This document shows positions 21,482 through 33,108 of a stretch of DNA of 64,000 nucleotides, piece by piece. The translations under genes were made by a program, and so were the position numbers. This DNA is from Aegilops tauschii subsp. strangulata. Its lineage: Eukaryota > Streptophyta > Magnoliopsida > Poales > Poaceae. Location: positions 446,555,793 through 446,619,792 of the forward strand of contig NC_053037.3 of assembly GCF_002575655.3 (NCBI RefSeq). Direction: 5' to 3'. The first letter of the stretch is position 1. The number at the start of each line of letters is the position of its first letter. The notes below the pieces were generated by a model, which was not told the origin of the DNA, made no database searches, and was given only the letters and a program-made list of their open reading frames with translations.

Positions 21482-22533
21482 AAAGGGCCCTCCAGCGCTT
21501 CCCCCGGCAGAGGACCTACCTCCGCACGGCGCCTTGCTCCACGCGGCACGGGGGAGGTTGTGGCTCCAAGCCCCCCGTGCGCAGCCACCAGCGCTTCGCT
21601 CCGGCCAGGGGCGGAACCACCACCCTAGGATCTCCGTCCACCGTCGCGATCTGGTCCACCTGCAGCCCATGGTTAGTGTATGCCTGCTCCCGCGATACCT
21701 GTTGTACCCCGTCGTCGTCGCTGAAGGGGTCGGCGGAGCCTTCGGGTGACTCGTGTAAGACTCCTCCTTCAAGCGTTCCACCGTGCCATCCCGGCTCGAG
21801 GAGCGCGTCGGGGCCCACCTCGAGCGCGTATTCCGGGTTCACCATGCGGGGCACATAGGCATGGACGGTCGCCCCGCCAGGGCCACCACCTGAGTGTCCC
21901 GCGCCTAGAGCTTCCCGCCATGACACCTGGCCTTGGCGGCTGCCGGGTTGCACTCCAACGCGCCCTTGCAGGGGGCTGCCAGCGCTTGCTCCTGTCCGTG
22001 ATGAAGTTGCAGCGGTGGGACGCGTGGCGCCAGTGCCCACGTTGGTGTCGCCGGGTTCCTCCGTTGCCCCCGGGGGTGCGCGAGCTCGCCGGGGCCTCGC
22101 ACGCGCCTCAGCTACAACCTGAGGCGTGGACAGGGAGCAGAAAGGCGGCTCGCCCCTACAGGCACAATCCAACAGTTCGGCGACGCGTTCCAGCAACGCG
22201 TCACGGCCGCTCTCTACCAGTCGGCACCGCCGCAGCTCCCGCGCCACCATGAGTGCGGCTCACATGTTAGCTTGTTCCCGTCGGGTGTGCGGCGTCGTTG
22301 CCGCGGCGTAGCTCGAGGCCCTTGCGGCGGCCCGCGCGCGCCGCGGGGTAAGGGTGGAAGGCGTCGGACCATGCCGCCCGCGCCTCGCGGCGCTCGGCGG
22401 TGCATGTGCCGCCTGGAGCGCGGAGTTGAGGTCTTCTTGGGCGGACGGTGCCGCCCAGACTGGCCAAGCTGCCCAGTGTTCGGCATCGGCCCTCGGGTCG
22501 CCGGAGATCGGCACCGCGGAATATTGGCGAGTC
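21482..22533 (-). pseudogene. E3 gag remnant
   Basis: This is E3's own DNA between the E1 and E2 insertions, read on the minus strand from the E3 PBS side. A frame from about 22514 to 22260 ('AEHWAAWPVWAAPSAQEDLN', then an Ala/Arg-rich stretch) gives way to a second frame, about 22250-21516, containing 'RDALLERVAELLDCACRG' and the later 'HGLQVDQIATVDGDPRV'. The composition and position next to the PBS fit an N-terminal gag region of Tat-like elements. The frame changes more than once. It stops at the E1 insertion, after which no gag core, PR or RT follows. Confidence 0.55.
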
Positions 22534-22894
22534 TGTCGGTGTACAAAAGTAGGGGCACTCCTTTTTACCCCTTTACTTGTGCACGGACAGTCGGAGCTGC
22601 GCCCACGGCAGGGGAGGGAAGCCGGAGAGAAGCCAAAGGCACAAGGCGATCAGAGGCAACGCCAAGACCAGAAACACAAAGAGCAAAGGGGGCAAGGTGG
22701 ACTCCCCCGGCAAGAGCCTTGCCGGGGCGACTTGCCCAACACCAACAGAGCGAGCCACCCTTGAGCCCACGGGTTCCGACCCAACCAACTACGTTGGACC
22801 CCAGAGCTCGGGAGGCGCCTCTGAGGTGGCATGCAGATCTTTGTCAAGATCATAAACACACAAGATCAGATGAGGACCAGAAGACGCCGACCCT
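22534..22894 (+). repeat. E2 5' LTR, left part
   Basis: Opens 'tgtcggtgtacaaaagtag', like the 3' LTR at 40691. It breaks at 'gccgaccct', where E5 inserted, and continues at 31663 with 'cggtaggatcccagcc'. It holds one CCCCCGGCAAG...CTTGCCGGGG palindrome near 22705. Confidence 0.9.
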
Positions 22895-24284
22895 TGATAA
22901 CCCACAAGTATAGGGGATCACAACAGTTTTCGAGGGTAGAGTATGCAACCCAAATTTATTGATTCGACAGAAGAGGAGCCAAAGAATATTCTCAAGCATT
23001 AGCAGTTGAGTTGTCAATTCAACCACACCTGGATAACTTAATATCTGCAGCAAAGTAGTATGGAAGTAACGGTAACGGTAGCAAAAGTAATATTTTTGGG
23101 TTTTGTAGTGATTGTAACAGTAGCAACGGAAAAGTAAATAAGCGAAGAACAATATGTGAAAAGCTCGTAGGCATTGGACCGGTGATGGAGAATTATGCCG
23201 GATGCGGTTCATCATGTAACAATCATAACATAGGGTGACACAGAACTAGCTCCAATTCATCAATGTAATGTAGGCATGTATTCCGAATATAGTCATACGT
23301 GCTTATGGAAAAGAACTTGCATGACATCTTTTGTCCTACCCTCCCGTGGTAGCAGGGTCCTAACGGAAACTAAGTGATATTAAGGCCTCCTTTTAATAGA
23401 GTACCGGACCAAAGCATTAACACATAGTGAATACATGAACTCCTCAAACTACGGTCATCACCGGGAGTGGTCCTGATTATTGTCACTTCGGGGTTGCCGG
23501 ATCATAACACATAGTAGGTGACTATAGACTTGCAAGATAGGATCAAGAACTCACATATATTCATGAAAACATAATAGGTTCAGATCTGAAATCATGGCAC
23601 TCGGGCCCCAGTGACAAGCATTAAGCATAGCAAAGTCATAGCAACATCAATCTCAGAACATAATGGATACTAGGGATCAAACCCTAACAAAACTAACTCG
23701 ATTACATGATAAATCTCATCCAACCCATCACCGTCCAGCAAGCCTATGATGGAATTACGCACGCACGGCGGTGAGCATCATGAAATTGGTGATGGAGGAT
23801 GGTTGATGATGATGACGGCGACGGATTCCCCTCTCCGGAGCCCCGAACGGACTCCAGATCAGCCCTCCCAAGAGAGTTTAGGGCTTGGCGGCGGCTCCGT
23901 ATCGTAAAACACGATGAATCTTTCTCTCTGATTTTTTTCTCCCTGAACACGAATATATGGAGTTGGAGTTGAGGTCGGTGGAGCTCCAGGGGGCCCACGA
24001 GGCAGGGGGCGCGCCCAGGGGGGTAGGCGCGCCCCCCACCCTCGTGGCTAGGTGGTGGGCCCCATGGCCTTGATTCTTTCGCCAATATTTTTAATATTTT
24101 CCAAAAATAAGTTCCGTGGAGTTTCAGGTCATTCCGAGAACTTTTGTTTCTGCACGTAAATAACACCATGGCAATTCTGCTGAAAATAGCGTCAGTCCGG
24201 GTTAGTTCCATTCAAATCATGCAAGTTAGAGTCCAAAACAAGGGCAAAAGTGTTTGGAAAAGTAGATACGACGGAGACGTATCA
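22895..24284 (-). repeat. E5 3' LTR
   Basis: 1390 bp on the plus strand from 'tgataacccacaagtatag' to 'ggagacgtatca'. It contains a GC-rich hairpin 'gggggcgcgcccagg...gcgcgcccccc' near 24006-24038. Confidence 0.9.
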
Positions 24285-24299
24285 ACTCCCCCAAGCTTA
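24285..24299 (-). other. E5 polypurine tract
   Basis: Plus-strand 'actcccccaagctta' directly follows the LTR end; in the element's direction it reads as a purine tract ending in GGGGGAGT at the 3' LTR. Confidence 0.65.
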
Positions 24300-26455
24300 A
24301 ACCTTTGCTTGTCCTCAAGCAATTCAGTTGATAAACTGAAAGTGATAAAGAAAAACTTTTACAAACTCTGTTTGCTCTTGTTGTTGTAAATAAGTAAAGC
24401 TAGCATTCAAGTTTTCAGCAAAGATTATGACTAACCACATTCACAATAACACTTAGGTCTCATGTTTACTCATATCAATGGCATAATCAACTAGCGAGCA
24501 ATAATAATAAATCTCGGATGACAACACTTTCTCAAAACAATCATGATATGATATAACAAGATGGTATCTCGCTAGCCCTTTCTGAGACCGCAAAACATAA
24601 ATGTAGAGCATCTTTAAAGATCAAGGACTGACTAAACATTGTAATTCATGGTAAAAGAGATCCAGTCATAGTCATACCCAATATAAACTAACAGTAATGC
24701 ATGCAAATGACAGTGGTGCTCTCCAGCTGGTGCTTTTTAATAAGAGGGTGATGACTCAACATAAAAGTAAATAGACAGGCCCTTCGCAGAGGGAAGCAGG
24801 GATTTGTAGAGGTGCCACAGCTCGGTTTTGAAATAGAGATAAATAATATGTTGAGCGGCATACTTTCATTGTCAACATAACAACCGAGAGATGGCGATAT
24901 CTTCCATGGTACACACATTATAGGCGGTTCCCAAACAGAATGGTAAAGTTTTTACTCCCCCTCCACCAACAAGCATCAATCCATGGATTGCTCGAAACAA
25001 CGAGTGCCTCCAACTAACAACAGTCCCGGGGGAGTTTTATTTGCAATTATTTTGATTTGATTTGCATAAAGCATGGGACTGGGCATCCCGGTGACCAGCC
25101 ATTTTCTCGTGAGTGAGGAGCGGAGTCCACTCCTCTTGAGAATAACCCGCCTAACATGGAAGATACGGACAACCCTAGTTGATACATGAGCTATTCGAGC
25201 ATACAAAACAGAATTTCATTTGAAGGTTTAGAGTTTGGCACATACAAATTTACTTGGAACGGCAGGTAGATACCGCATATAGGAAGGTATAGTGGACTCA
25301 TATGGAATAACTTTGGGGTTTAAGGGATTGGATGCACAAGCAGTATTCCCGCTTAGTACAAGTGATGGCTAGCAAAAGACTGGGAAGCGACCAACTAGAG
25401 AGCGACAAGTCATGAACATGCATTAAAATTAATAAACATTGAGTACAAGCATGAGTAGGATATAATCCAGCATGAACATAAATATCATGAAGGCTATGTT
25501 GATTTTGTTTCAACTACAGGTGTGAACATGTGCCAAGTCAAGTCACTCGAATCATTCAAAGGAGGATACCACCTACTATGCCACATCACAACCATTTTAA
25601 TAGCATGTTGGCACACAAGGTAAACCATTATAACTCATAGCTAATTAAGCATGGCATAAGCAACTATAATCTCTAATTGTCATTGCAAACATGTTTATTC
25701 ATAATAGGCTGTATCAGGAATGATGAACTAATCATATTTACAAAAACAAGAGAGGTCGAGTTCATACCAGCTTCTCCCATCTCAATCAGTCCATCATATA
25801 TCGTCCTTATTGCCTTTCACTTGCATGACCGGACGATGTGAATAATAATAGTGCACGTGCATTGGACTAAGCTGGAATCTACGAGCATTCAATAAACAGG
25901 AGAAGACAAGGCAATATGGGCTCTTGGTTAAATCAATAATAATGCATATAAGAGCCACTTCAACAATTTAATCATGGTCTTCTCCTATCGACCCCCAATG
26001 AAAAGAAAAGAAAACTATTTACACGGGAAAGCTCCCAACAAGCAAAAGAAGAACATGAAATATTTTTGGGTTTTCTTTTAATTATTACTACTACAGCAAG
26101 AAAAGTAAACTAACTAAAAGCTATTACTAATTTTTTTGGTTTTTCTTAAGGTTTATCAAACACACAAGAAGAAAGCATAAAAAGAAAATAAACTAGCATG
26201 GATATTACAGTGAAAAAGTATGAGCACCGACAACTAACATGAGTGTGTGGACATAAATGTAATGTCAGTGAGAAATACGTACTCCCTCAAGCTTAGGCTT
26301 TTGGCCTAAGTTGGTTTATTGCCACGGATGGCCTGGCGGATATCCATAGTTGTAGTTTGGGTCGTACTGAGATGCAGCGGCTATTGCATCGTGGGCTGCA
26401 GCTTGGAGGCGAGCTATCTCAGCCCTCCTCTTATACTCATCTGCCTCCTCTCTGG
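24300..26455 (-). other. E5 long non-coding 3' region with a block shared with E6
   Basis: No convincing coding. The segment at about 24770-25385 is clearly similar to E6 at about 56195-56815, with the same order of phrases: 'cccttcgcagagggaag', 'aggcggttcccaaacag', 'gggactgggcatccc', 'taccgcatatagg'. A second purine-tract-like motif lies at about 26281-26297. Confidence 0.6.
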
Positions 26456-26725
26456 TTATAAAATATCACCCTTTTGTCCCCTCACAAAGGAACTAGTGAG
26501 ATAGTGGTACTGACGGCACTTGTCTGCCTCGAAGCTCACAAGATCAACGTTACGCACATATGTGTTAAATTCTTCCTTGATTCCTGCTTGATCGATGAAG
26601 TCCTCTGAAGGCCATTCACAAGCCCGCACTGGAGCGTCCCTTGGTGGTTCATCATCAGCATCACGCATTGCAAGCCTAGGTCCTTGCTTCCTTGAAGAAC
26701 CACTTTGGTACATTTTCCTAAACAT
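26456..26725 (-). pseudogene. E5 remnant of Athila-type ORF located 3' of pol
   Basis: ATG at 26725. The 89-residue frame begins 'MFRKMYQSGSSRKQGPR', then 'REPP'-like and 'CEWPSEDFIDQAG' stretches. I recognise this start from a frequent Triticeae Athila-type retrotransposon ORF (the 'Arabidopsis retrotransposon ORF-1' kind), usually several hundred residues long. Here it runs out after about 80 residues, with unrelated sequence beyond, so it is a truncated remnant. Confidence 0.5.
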
Positions 26726-27514
26726 ATTTCTTCCTCTGAAAAATTTCTGAAATTTTTAGTAACTTCAAATAAAAGTGAACCAAGCTCAACAAAATTGATA
26801 GCAACTACTCCTACAAGTGCCTAGAGACTATATCATGCATTAGAACTACTTGGAACCATATAAATTTGACATGCAAGCTCAAGAACATGGTCACCTAGGC
26901 AGCGCAAATTTGCAATGAATAAAGCACTAGAACAAAAACTAATTGGACCAATGGAGGAGTCACATACCAAGGAACAATCCCCCAAAGCAGTTTTGTGACA
27001 GGTGCTTTGAGCAAGGAGATCGAAAATCGCAGCAAAATGAGCTAGAACTCGTGCTTGAGCTGGATGGTGATTTTTTGGGAGGAAGAAGAAGTGTGTGGGT
27101 GCAGGAATAAGTGGAGGGGAGCCACCGTGGGCCCATGAGGCAGGGGGCGCGCCCTGTAGGGGTGGGCGTGCCCTGGACCCTCGTGGCCAGGTGCTTGCTC
27201 CCCTTGCTGTGTTCTCAGTGCCAGATATTCTCAAATATTCCAGAAAAAATCATATTTCAATTTCGGGGCATTTGGAGAACTTTTATTTTCGGGGTATTTT
27301 TATATTGCATGGATAATTCAGAAAACTGACAGAAAAATACTATTTTTACTTTATTTCAACTAAATAACAGAAAGTAGAGAGAGGGTACAGAAGGTTGTGC
27401 TTTCTAACTTCATCCATCTCATGCTCATCAAAAGGAATCCACTAACAAGGTTGATCAGGTCTTGTTAACAAACTCATTCTGAATCGCATGAAACCAGAGA
27501 AATTTTGAATAACA
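26726..27514 (-). other. E5 internal tract, no gene
   Basis: No supported coding on either strand. It contains a second copy of the GC-rich hairpin words 'gggggcgcgccc' and 'ccctcgtggccagg' near 27140-27190, similar to the element's own LTR. Pol would be expected between here and protease and is missing. Confidence 0.5.
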
Positions 27515-30176
27515 CTATGTTACCTCAACGGGGATATGCACATCCCCAATAATAAGAATATCATATCTCTTCTTGACAGTAGGTAGAGGAAATTCAAAAC
27601 CTCCAAAAATAATCGATGGAATTTTTCCAATAGAATTGATACTATGAACTTGAGGTTGTTTCCTCGGAAAGTGCACAGTATGCTCATTGCCATTAACATG
27701 GAAAGTGACATTGCCTTTGTTGCAATCAATAACAACCCCTGCAGTATTCAAAAAAGGGTCTTCCAAGAATAATAGACATACTATCATCCTCGGGAATATC
27801 AAGAATAACAAAGTCTGTTAAAATAGTAACATTTGCAACAACAACAGGCACATCCTCACAAATACCGACATGTATAGCAGTTGATTTATCAGCCATTTAC
27901 AAAGATATTTCAGTAGGTGTCAAATTATTCAAATCAAGTCTACAATATAAAGAGAGAGGCATAATACTAACACCGGCTCCAAGATCACATAAAGCAGTTT
28001 TAACATAATTTCTTTTAATAGAGCATGGTATAGTTGGTACTCCTGGATCTCCTAGTTTCTTTGGTATTCCACCCTTAAAAGTATAATTAGCAAGCATGGT
28101 GGAAATTTCAGCTTCCAGTATCTTTCTTTTATTCGTAACAATTTCTTTCATATACTTAGCATAAGGATTCATTTTGAGCATATTAGTTAATCGCATACGC
28201 AAAAAGATAGGTCTAATCATTTCAGCAAAGCGCTCAAAATCCTCATCAACCTTTTTCTTGGATGGTTTCGGAGGAAAAGGCATGGGTTTCTGAACACATG
28301 GCTCCCTTTCTTTACCGTGTTTCCTAGCAACAAAGTCTCTCTTATCATAACGTTGATTCTTTGATCGTGGGTTATCAAGATCAACAGCAGGTTCAATTTC
28401 TACATCATTATCATTACTAGGTTGAGCATCAACATGAACATCATCATTCACATTGTCACTAGGTTCATGTTCATTACCAGATTGTGTTTCAGCATCAGAA
28501 ATAGAAATATTATTGGGATTCTCAGGTGGTTCGGCAGTAGGTTCACTAGAAGCATGCAAAGTCCTATCATTTTTCTTTTTCTTCTTTTTAGAAGGACTAG
28601 GTGCATCTATATTATTTCTCTGAGAGTCCTGCTCAATTCTCTTAGGATGGCCTTCAGGATACAAAGGTTCCTGAGTCATCTTACCAGTTCTAGTAGCCAC
28701 TCTAACAGCATAATCATTATTCTTACGATTTAATTCATTGAGCAAATCATTTTGAGCTTTAAGTACTTGTTCTACTTGAGTGGTAACCATAGAAGCATGT
28801 TTACTAATGAGTTTAAGTTCACCTTTAACTCTAGACATATAGTCACCCAAGTGTTCAATCGTATAAGCATTTTGTTTTAATTGTCTACCAAAATAAGCAT
28901 TAAAATCTTCTTGCTTAACCGTAAAATTATCAAACTCATCCAAACATTGGCTAGCAAACTTAGTAAGAGGGATTTCAGCTTTATCATATCTATAGAGAGA
29001 ATTTACCTTTACTACCTGTGTCGGGTTATCAAGACCATGAGTTTCTTCAATAGGTAATGGATTAGGATCATATATTTCCTCAACAGGCAGTAAATTAAGA
29101 CCATGTATTTCTTCAATAGGAGGTAAATTCTTAACATCTTTAGCTTTAATACATTTTTCTTTCATAGATTTCTTTGCCTCTTGCATATCTTCAGGACTGA
29201 GAAATAGAACACCTCTTTTCTTCGGAGTTGGTTTAGGAATAGGTTCAGGAGCTGGCTCAGGAAGTGTCCAATTATTTTCATTTTTCAAAATATTATTCAA
29301 TAGAATTTCAGCTTCATCCGGTGTTCTTTCCCTGAAAACAAAACCAACACAACTATCCAGGTAATCTCTGGAAGCATCGATTAGTCCATTATAAAAGATA
29401 TCAAGTATTTCATTTTTCTTGAGATGATCAGGCAAAGCATTAAGTAATTGGAGAAGCCTCCCCCAAGCTTGTGGGAGACTCTCTTCTTCAAGTTGCACAA
29501 AATTATATATTTCCCTTAAAGCAGCTTGTTTCTTATGAGCAGGGAAATATTTAGCAGAGAAGTAATAAATCATATCCTGGGGACTACGCACACAACCAGG
29601 ATCAAGAGAATTAAACCATATCTTAGCATCACCCTTTAATGAGAATGGAAATAATTTAAGGATATGATAGTAGCGAGTTAGGTGAAGTAGCATAAGCAGG
29701 ATCATATTTCATTGTAGCATTCAGAGTTTTTTTGTTTAAGCTTAGCTAATAATTTCTTAAGATCACTTCTATCATTGCAAGCAAGAAAGTCTCTTTTAGT
29801 CTCTTCATCCATAATATAGCCCTCAGGCACAACAGGCAATTCATATTTATTGGGAGAGCCTTCATCATCACTTTCATCAATATTATCAGTTTCAATAATT
29901 TCATTCTCTAGCCCTAGCAAGTTGTTCATCAAGAAATTCACCAAGTGGCACAGTAGTATCAAGCATAGAAGTGGTTTCATCATAAGTATCATGCATAGCA
30001 GAAGTGGCATCATCAATAACATGCGACATATCAGAATTAATAGCAGAAGCAGGTTTAGGTGTCGCAAGCTTACTCAAAACAGAAGGTAAATCAAGTGCAG
30101 AGCTAGATGGCAGTTTCTTACCTCCCCTCGTAGTTGAGGGATAAATTTTTGTTTTTGCGTCTTTCAAGTTCTTCAT
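27515..30176 (-). pseudogene. E5 gag-protease polyprotein, broken
   Basis: Starts at ATG 30176 ('MKNLKDAKTKIYPS'). The frame changes near 29903 and again near 29705, then stays open to TAA 27897-27899. It continues through one more indel in a T run (about 27753-27758) to the natural end at 27515. The gag core is at about 29650-29350 ('GDAKIWFNSL', 'SAKYFPAHKKQAALREIYNF', 'LPQAWGRLLQLLNALPDHL'). A charged linker of several hundred residues follows. The protease has an Athila-type active site 'ALCDLGAGVSIMPLSLY' near 27990, and a C-terminal part with 'SIILGRP'. Gag would package RNA and protease would mature it. Three frameshifts and one stop inactivate this copy. Confidence 0.8.
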
Positions 30177-30224
30177 AGTGACCAGCAGATATAAATCCCA
30201 AGTGACTCAAAGAATAGAGCTAGG

Positions 30225-30242
30225 CTCCCAGCAGCGGCGCCA
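30225..30242 (-). other. E5 primer-binding site
   Basis: On the minus strand the 5' LTR is followed by a short spacer and 'tggcgccgctgctgggag', close to the TGGCGCCGTTGCCGGGGA site of Athila-like elements (usually ascribed to tRNA-Asp). E6 and E7 have the same type of site. Confidence 0.7.
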
Positions 30243-30253
30243 GAAAATAGTCT

Positions 30254-31657
30254 TGATAACCCACAAGTATACGGGATCGCAACAATTTTCGAGGGTAGAG
30301 TATTCAACCCAAATTTATTGATTCGACACAAGGGGAGCCAAAGAATATTCTCAAGTATTAGCAGTTGAGTTGTCAATTCAACCACACCTGGATAACTTAA
30401 TATCTGCAGCAAAGTATTTAGTAGCAAAGTATGATGGAAGTAACGATAACGGTAGCAAAATTAATATTTTTGGGTTTTGTAGTGATTGTAACAGTAGCAA
30501 CGAAAAAGTAAATAAGCGAAGAACAATATGTGAAAAGCTCGTAGGCATTGGATCGGTGATGGAGAATTATGCCGGATGCGGTTCATCATGTAACAATCAT
30601 AACATAGGGTGACACAGAACTAGCTCCAATTCATCAATGTAATGTAGGCATGTATTCCGAATATAGTCATACGTGCTTATGGAAAAGAACTTGCATGACA
30701 TCTTTTGTCCTACCCTCCCGTGGCAGCGCGGTCCTAACAGAAACTAAGGATATTAAGGCCTCGTTTTAATAGAGTACCGGACCAAAGCATTAACACATAG
30801 TGAATACATGAACTCCTGAAACTACGGTCATCACCGGGAGTGGTCTCGATTATTGTCACTTCGGGGTTGCCGGATCATAACACATAGTAGGTGACTATAG
30901 ACTTGCAAGATAGGATCAAGAACTCACATATATTCATGAAAACATAATAGGTTTAGATCTGAAATCATGGCACTCGGGCCCTAGTGACAAGCATTAAGCA
31001 TAGCAAAGTCATAGCAACATCAATCTCAGAACATAATGGATACTAGGGATCAAACCCTAACAAAACTAACTCGATTACATGATAAATCTCATCCAACCCA
31101 TCACCGTCCAGCAAGCCTACGATGGAATTACTCACGCACGGCGGTGAGCATCATGAAATTGGTGATGGAGGATGGTTGATGATGACGACGGCGACGGATT
31201 CCCCTCTCCGGAGCCCCGAACAGACTCCAGATCAGCCCTCCCGAGTGAGTTTAGGGCTTGGCGGTGGCACCGTATCATAAAACGAGATGAATCTTTCTCT
31301 CTGATTTTTTTCTCCCCGGACACGAATATATGGAGTTGGAGTTGAGGTCGGTGGAGCTCCAGGGGGCCCACGAGGCAGGGGGCACGCCCAGGGGGGCAGG
31401 CGCGCCCCCCACCCTCGTGGCTAGGTGGTGGGCCCCCTGGCCTTGATTCTTTCGCCAATATTTTTAATATTTTCCAAAAATAAGTTCCGTGGAGTTTCAG
31501 GTCATTCCGAGAACTTTTGTTTCTGCACATAAATAACACCATGGCAATTCTGCTGAAAACAGCGTCAGTCCGGGTTAGTTCCATTCAAATCATGCAAGTT
31601 AGAGTCCAAAACAAGGGCAAAAGTGTTTGGAAAAGTAGATACGATGGAGACGTATCA
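30254..31657 (-). repeat. E5 5' LTR
   Basis: 1404 bp, same ends as the 3' copy, with a GC-rich hairpin near 31376-31410. Relative to the 3' LTR it has an extra 'tttagtagcaaag'-like segment near 30417. Confidence 0.9.
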
Positions 31658-32439
31658 ACCCTCGGTAGGATCCCAGCCAAGGGAATCCACAAAGTCCCCC
31701 GGCAAGCGCCTTGCCGGGGATGACTGCAACACCACGGCAAGGCCCTTGCCGGGCGCCCCGGCAAGACCCTTGCCGAGGGCGTCGGCGGGGCCACAGCCAG
31801 GCCCACACCAACCAAGACTCCGCCGCGGTTCGCATGCAGGTGCCAGCCCAACCAGCTGGGCAGGCACCTGCGTGGCAACACGGAGCTTCCAGGCAAACTC
31901 AGCAAGCACCTGCGTGGTGGCATGCAGATCTTCGTGAAGGCCCTACCACCACGCCACCTCAGTTGCCTGCCTGCCTACATGGCGCTGCATGCATCGCTGG
32001 CCTGGGCGCGTGTCGAAGCGAGGCGGAGCGGCGACGGACGGGACGGGCCTCGTTCCCGTTCCCGATAAAGCTAATGGACACCTAAGTAGCGCATTTAATG
32101 CACTTTGTCCCGTAATGCCATGCGATAGGCTCGCGCACTGGAGGCCTTTCCACCTCCTGTGTGCCACTGTGGCAACCCCTTTTTCCTATAAAAGGAGGCC
32201 CGAGGCGACCAGGAGAGGGATTCCGCTCTTTGGAACTACACAGCCACCGTAGCTAGTTCGAAAGCTCAAGAAAACTGAATACATCCACCAAAGCATGACT
32301 AGGGTATTACGCATCCTCGCGGCCCGAACCTGGGTAAACGATCTTTGTGCTGGCTCCTGGACCTGCTCTTCTCACAACCCCGCGCCCGCCGACCGTAGAA
32401 GGGATTCCAGTGATCCCATAGGTGTCGTTGCCACCGACA
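31658..32439 (+). repeat. E2 5' LTR, right part
   Basis: Bases 31658-31662 are the E5 target duplication; the LTR continues to 'ggtgtcgttgccaccgaca'. It is aligned throughout with the 3' LTR at 41095-41878. It contains several CCGGCAAG/CTTGCCGG palindromes at about 31695-31780. Confidence 0.9.
32187..32194 (+). promoter_or_regulatory. TATA box of E2 5' LTR
   Basis: 'tataaaag' in 'ttcctataaaaggaggccc'. The corresponding 3' LTR position (41626-41633) reads 'tacaaaag', so the downstream copy of the promoter core is damaged. Confidence 0.65.
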
Positions 32440-32441
32440 TC

Positions 32442-32459
32442 TTTGGCGCGCCAGGTAGG
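32442..32459 (+). other. E2 primer-binding site
   Basis: 'tttggcgcgccaggtagg' two bases after the 5' LTR, identical to the sites of E1 and E3, which supports membership in the same lineage. Confidence 0.7.
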
Positions 32460-33108
32460 GGGCGCAGTTGTGAGAATCTGGTTTAGCAGTCAATTTAGCA
32501 GTTCCTCGTGGCCATGGCTTCTAAAGAAGAAGACGACCAAGCTTGACGGCACGATCTGCGGATGCGGTGGACGCCCGTGCAACCACAAAAAAGCTAAGTC
32601 ATGTGAAACTTTAAGCAATTTCCTTTTTATATATGAGGTTATTGTCCTGGAAGGTCCTACCTTATGTATGAAAGCCTGCACGCAAAGGGGTCCTTCTGCA
32701 ATTGGCAACGCCCTTGTTCTGTTTCGAGTCCGCTCAACAGCTCAAGCGGCCGCGTCGAGAGTGGCAGGGTAGCCTTCCGCAATTGGCAACGCTCTCGATT
32801 CTGACTCGAGTCAAGCTCGACAGTTCGAGCGGCCGTGTTGAGAGCGGCAAGGTGGTTCGCTCGGCAGCAAGCACACCCGGCAGGCCATTGGGGATCCGTC
32901 CTCAAGGTGCTGCCCTGGGTTTACGTGCCGGCAAGCCTACCCGGTTAACGTAGGGTGAACATACAAAGGAAAGATCGAATAGGAGGATAACATGCATCAT
33001 ACTCGAAAGTGCTGCAGAGTTATATTACATCAATTGTTGCTGTGGTTCTAACTAAAGATAAAAATTGTCTTGGTCATGAACCTGCAGCGGTAGCGCGAGA
33101 CGGGGTGC
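32460..33108 (+). other. E2 leader with vestigial gag start
   Basis: ATG 32515 opens a frame of only ten codons ('MASKEEDDQA', then TGA). After that there is no sense coding. A roughly 80-bp motif appears twice around 32690-32850 ('cgcaattggcaacgc' and 'acagctcaagcggccg' versus 'acagttcgagcggccg'). The non-coding stretch could retain packaging signals needed by a non-autonomous element; this is inference. Confidence 0.45.

Larger units (their letters stand above)
22895..31657 (-). mobile_element. E5: Athila-like Gypsy element lacking RT and integrase
   Basis: LTRs at 22895-24284 and 30254-31657, both 'tgataaccc...gacgtatca', flanked by perfect ACCCT duplications (22890-22894 and 31658-31662). 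A PBS on the minus strand, next to the right LTR, sets the orientation. Its 5.97-kb internal region encodes a broken gag-protease and a short remnant of the Athila-type ORF found 3' of pol, with no RT, RNase H or integrase. The LTR resembles abundant Triticeae families such as Sabrina or WHAM; I cannot choose between names. The LTRs differ by roughly 2-3% by eye. Confidence 0.9.

Noticed and set aside
31690..31790. CCGGCAAG repeats considered as a CRISPR-like or satellite array
   Set aside because: Units are palindromic, unevenly spaced and inside an LTR of a plant element; there are no spacers of uniform length.
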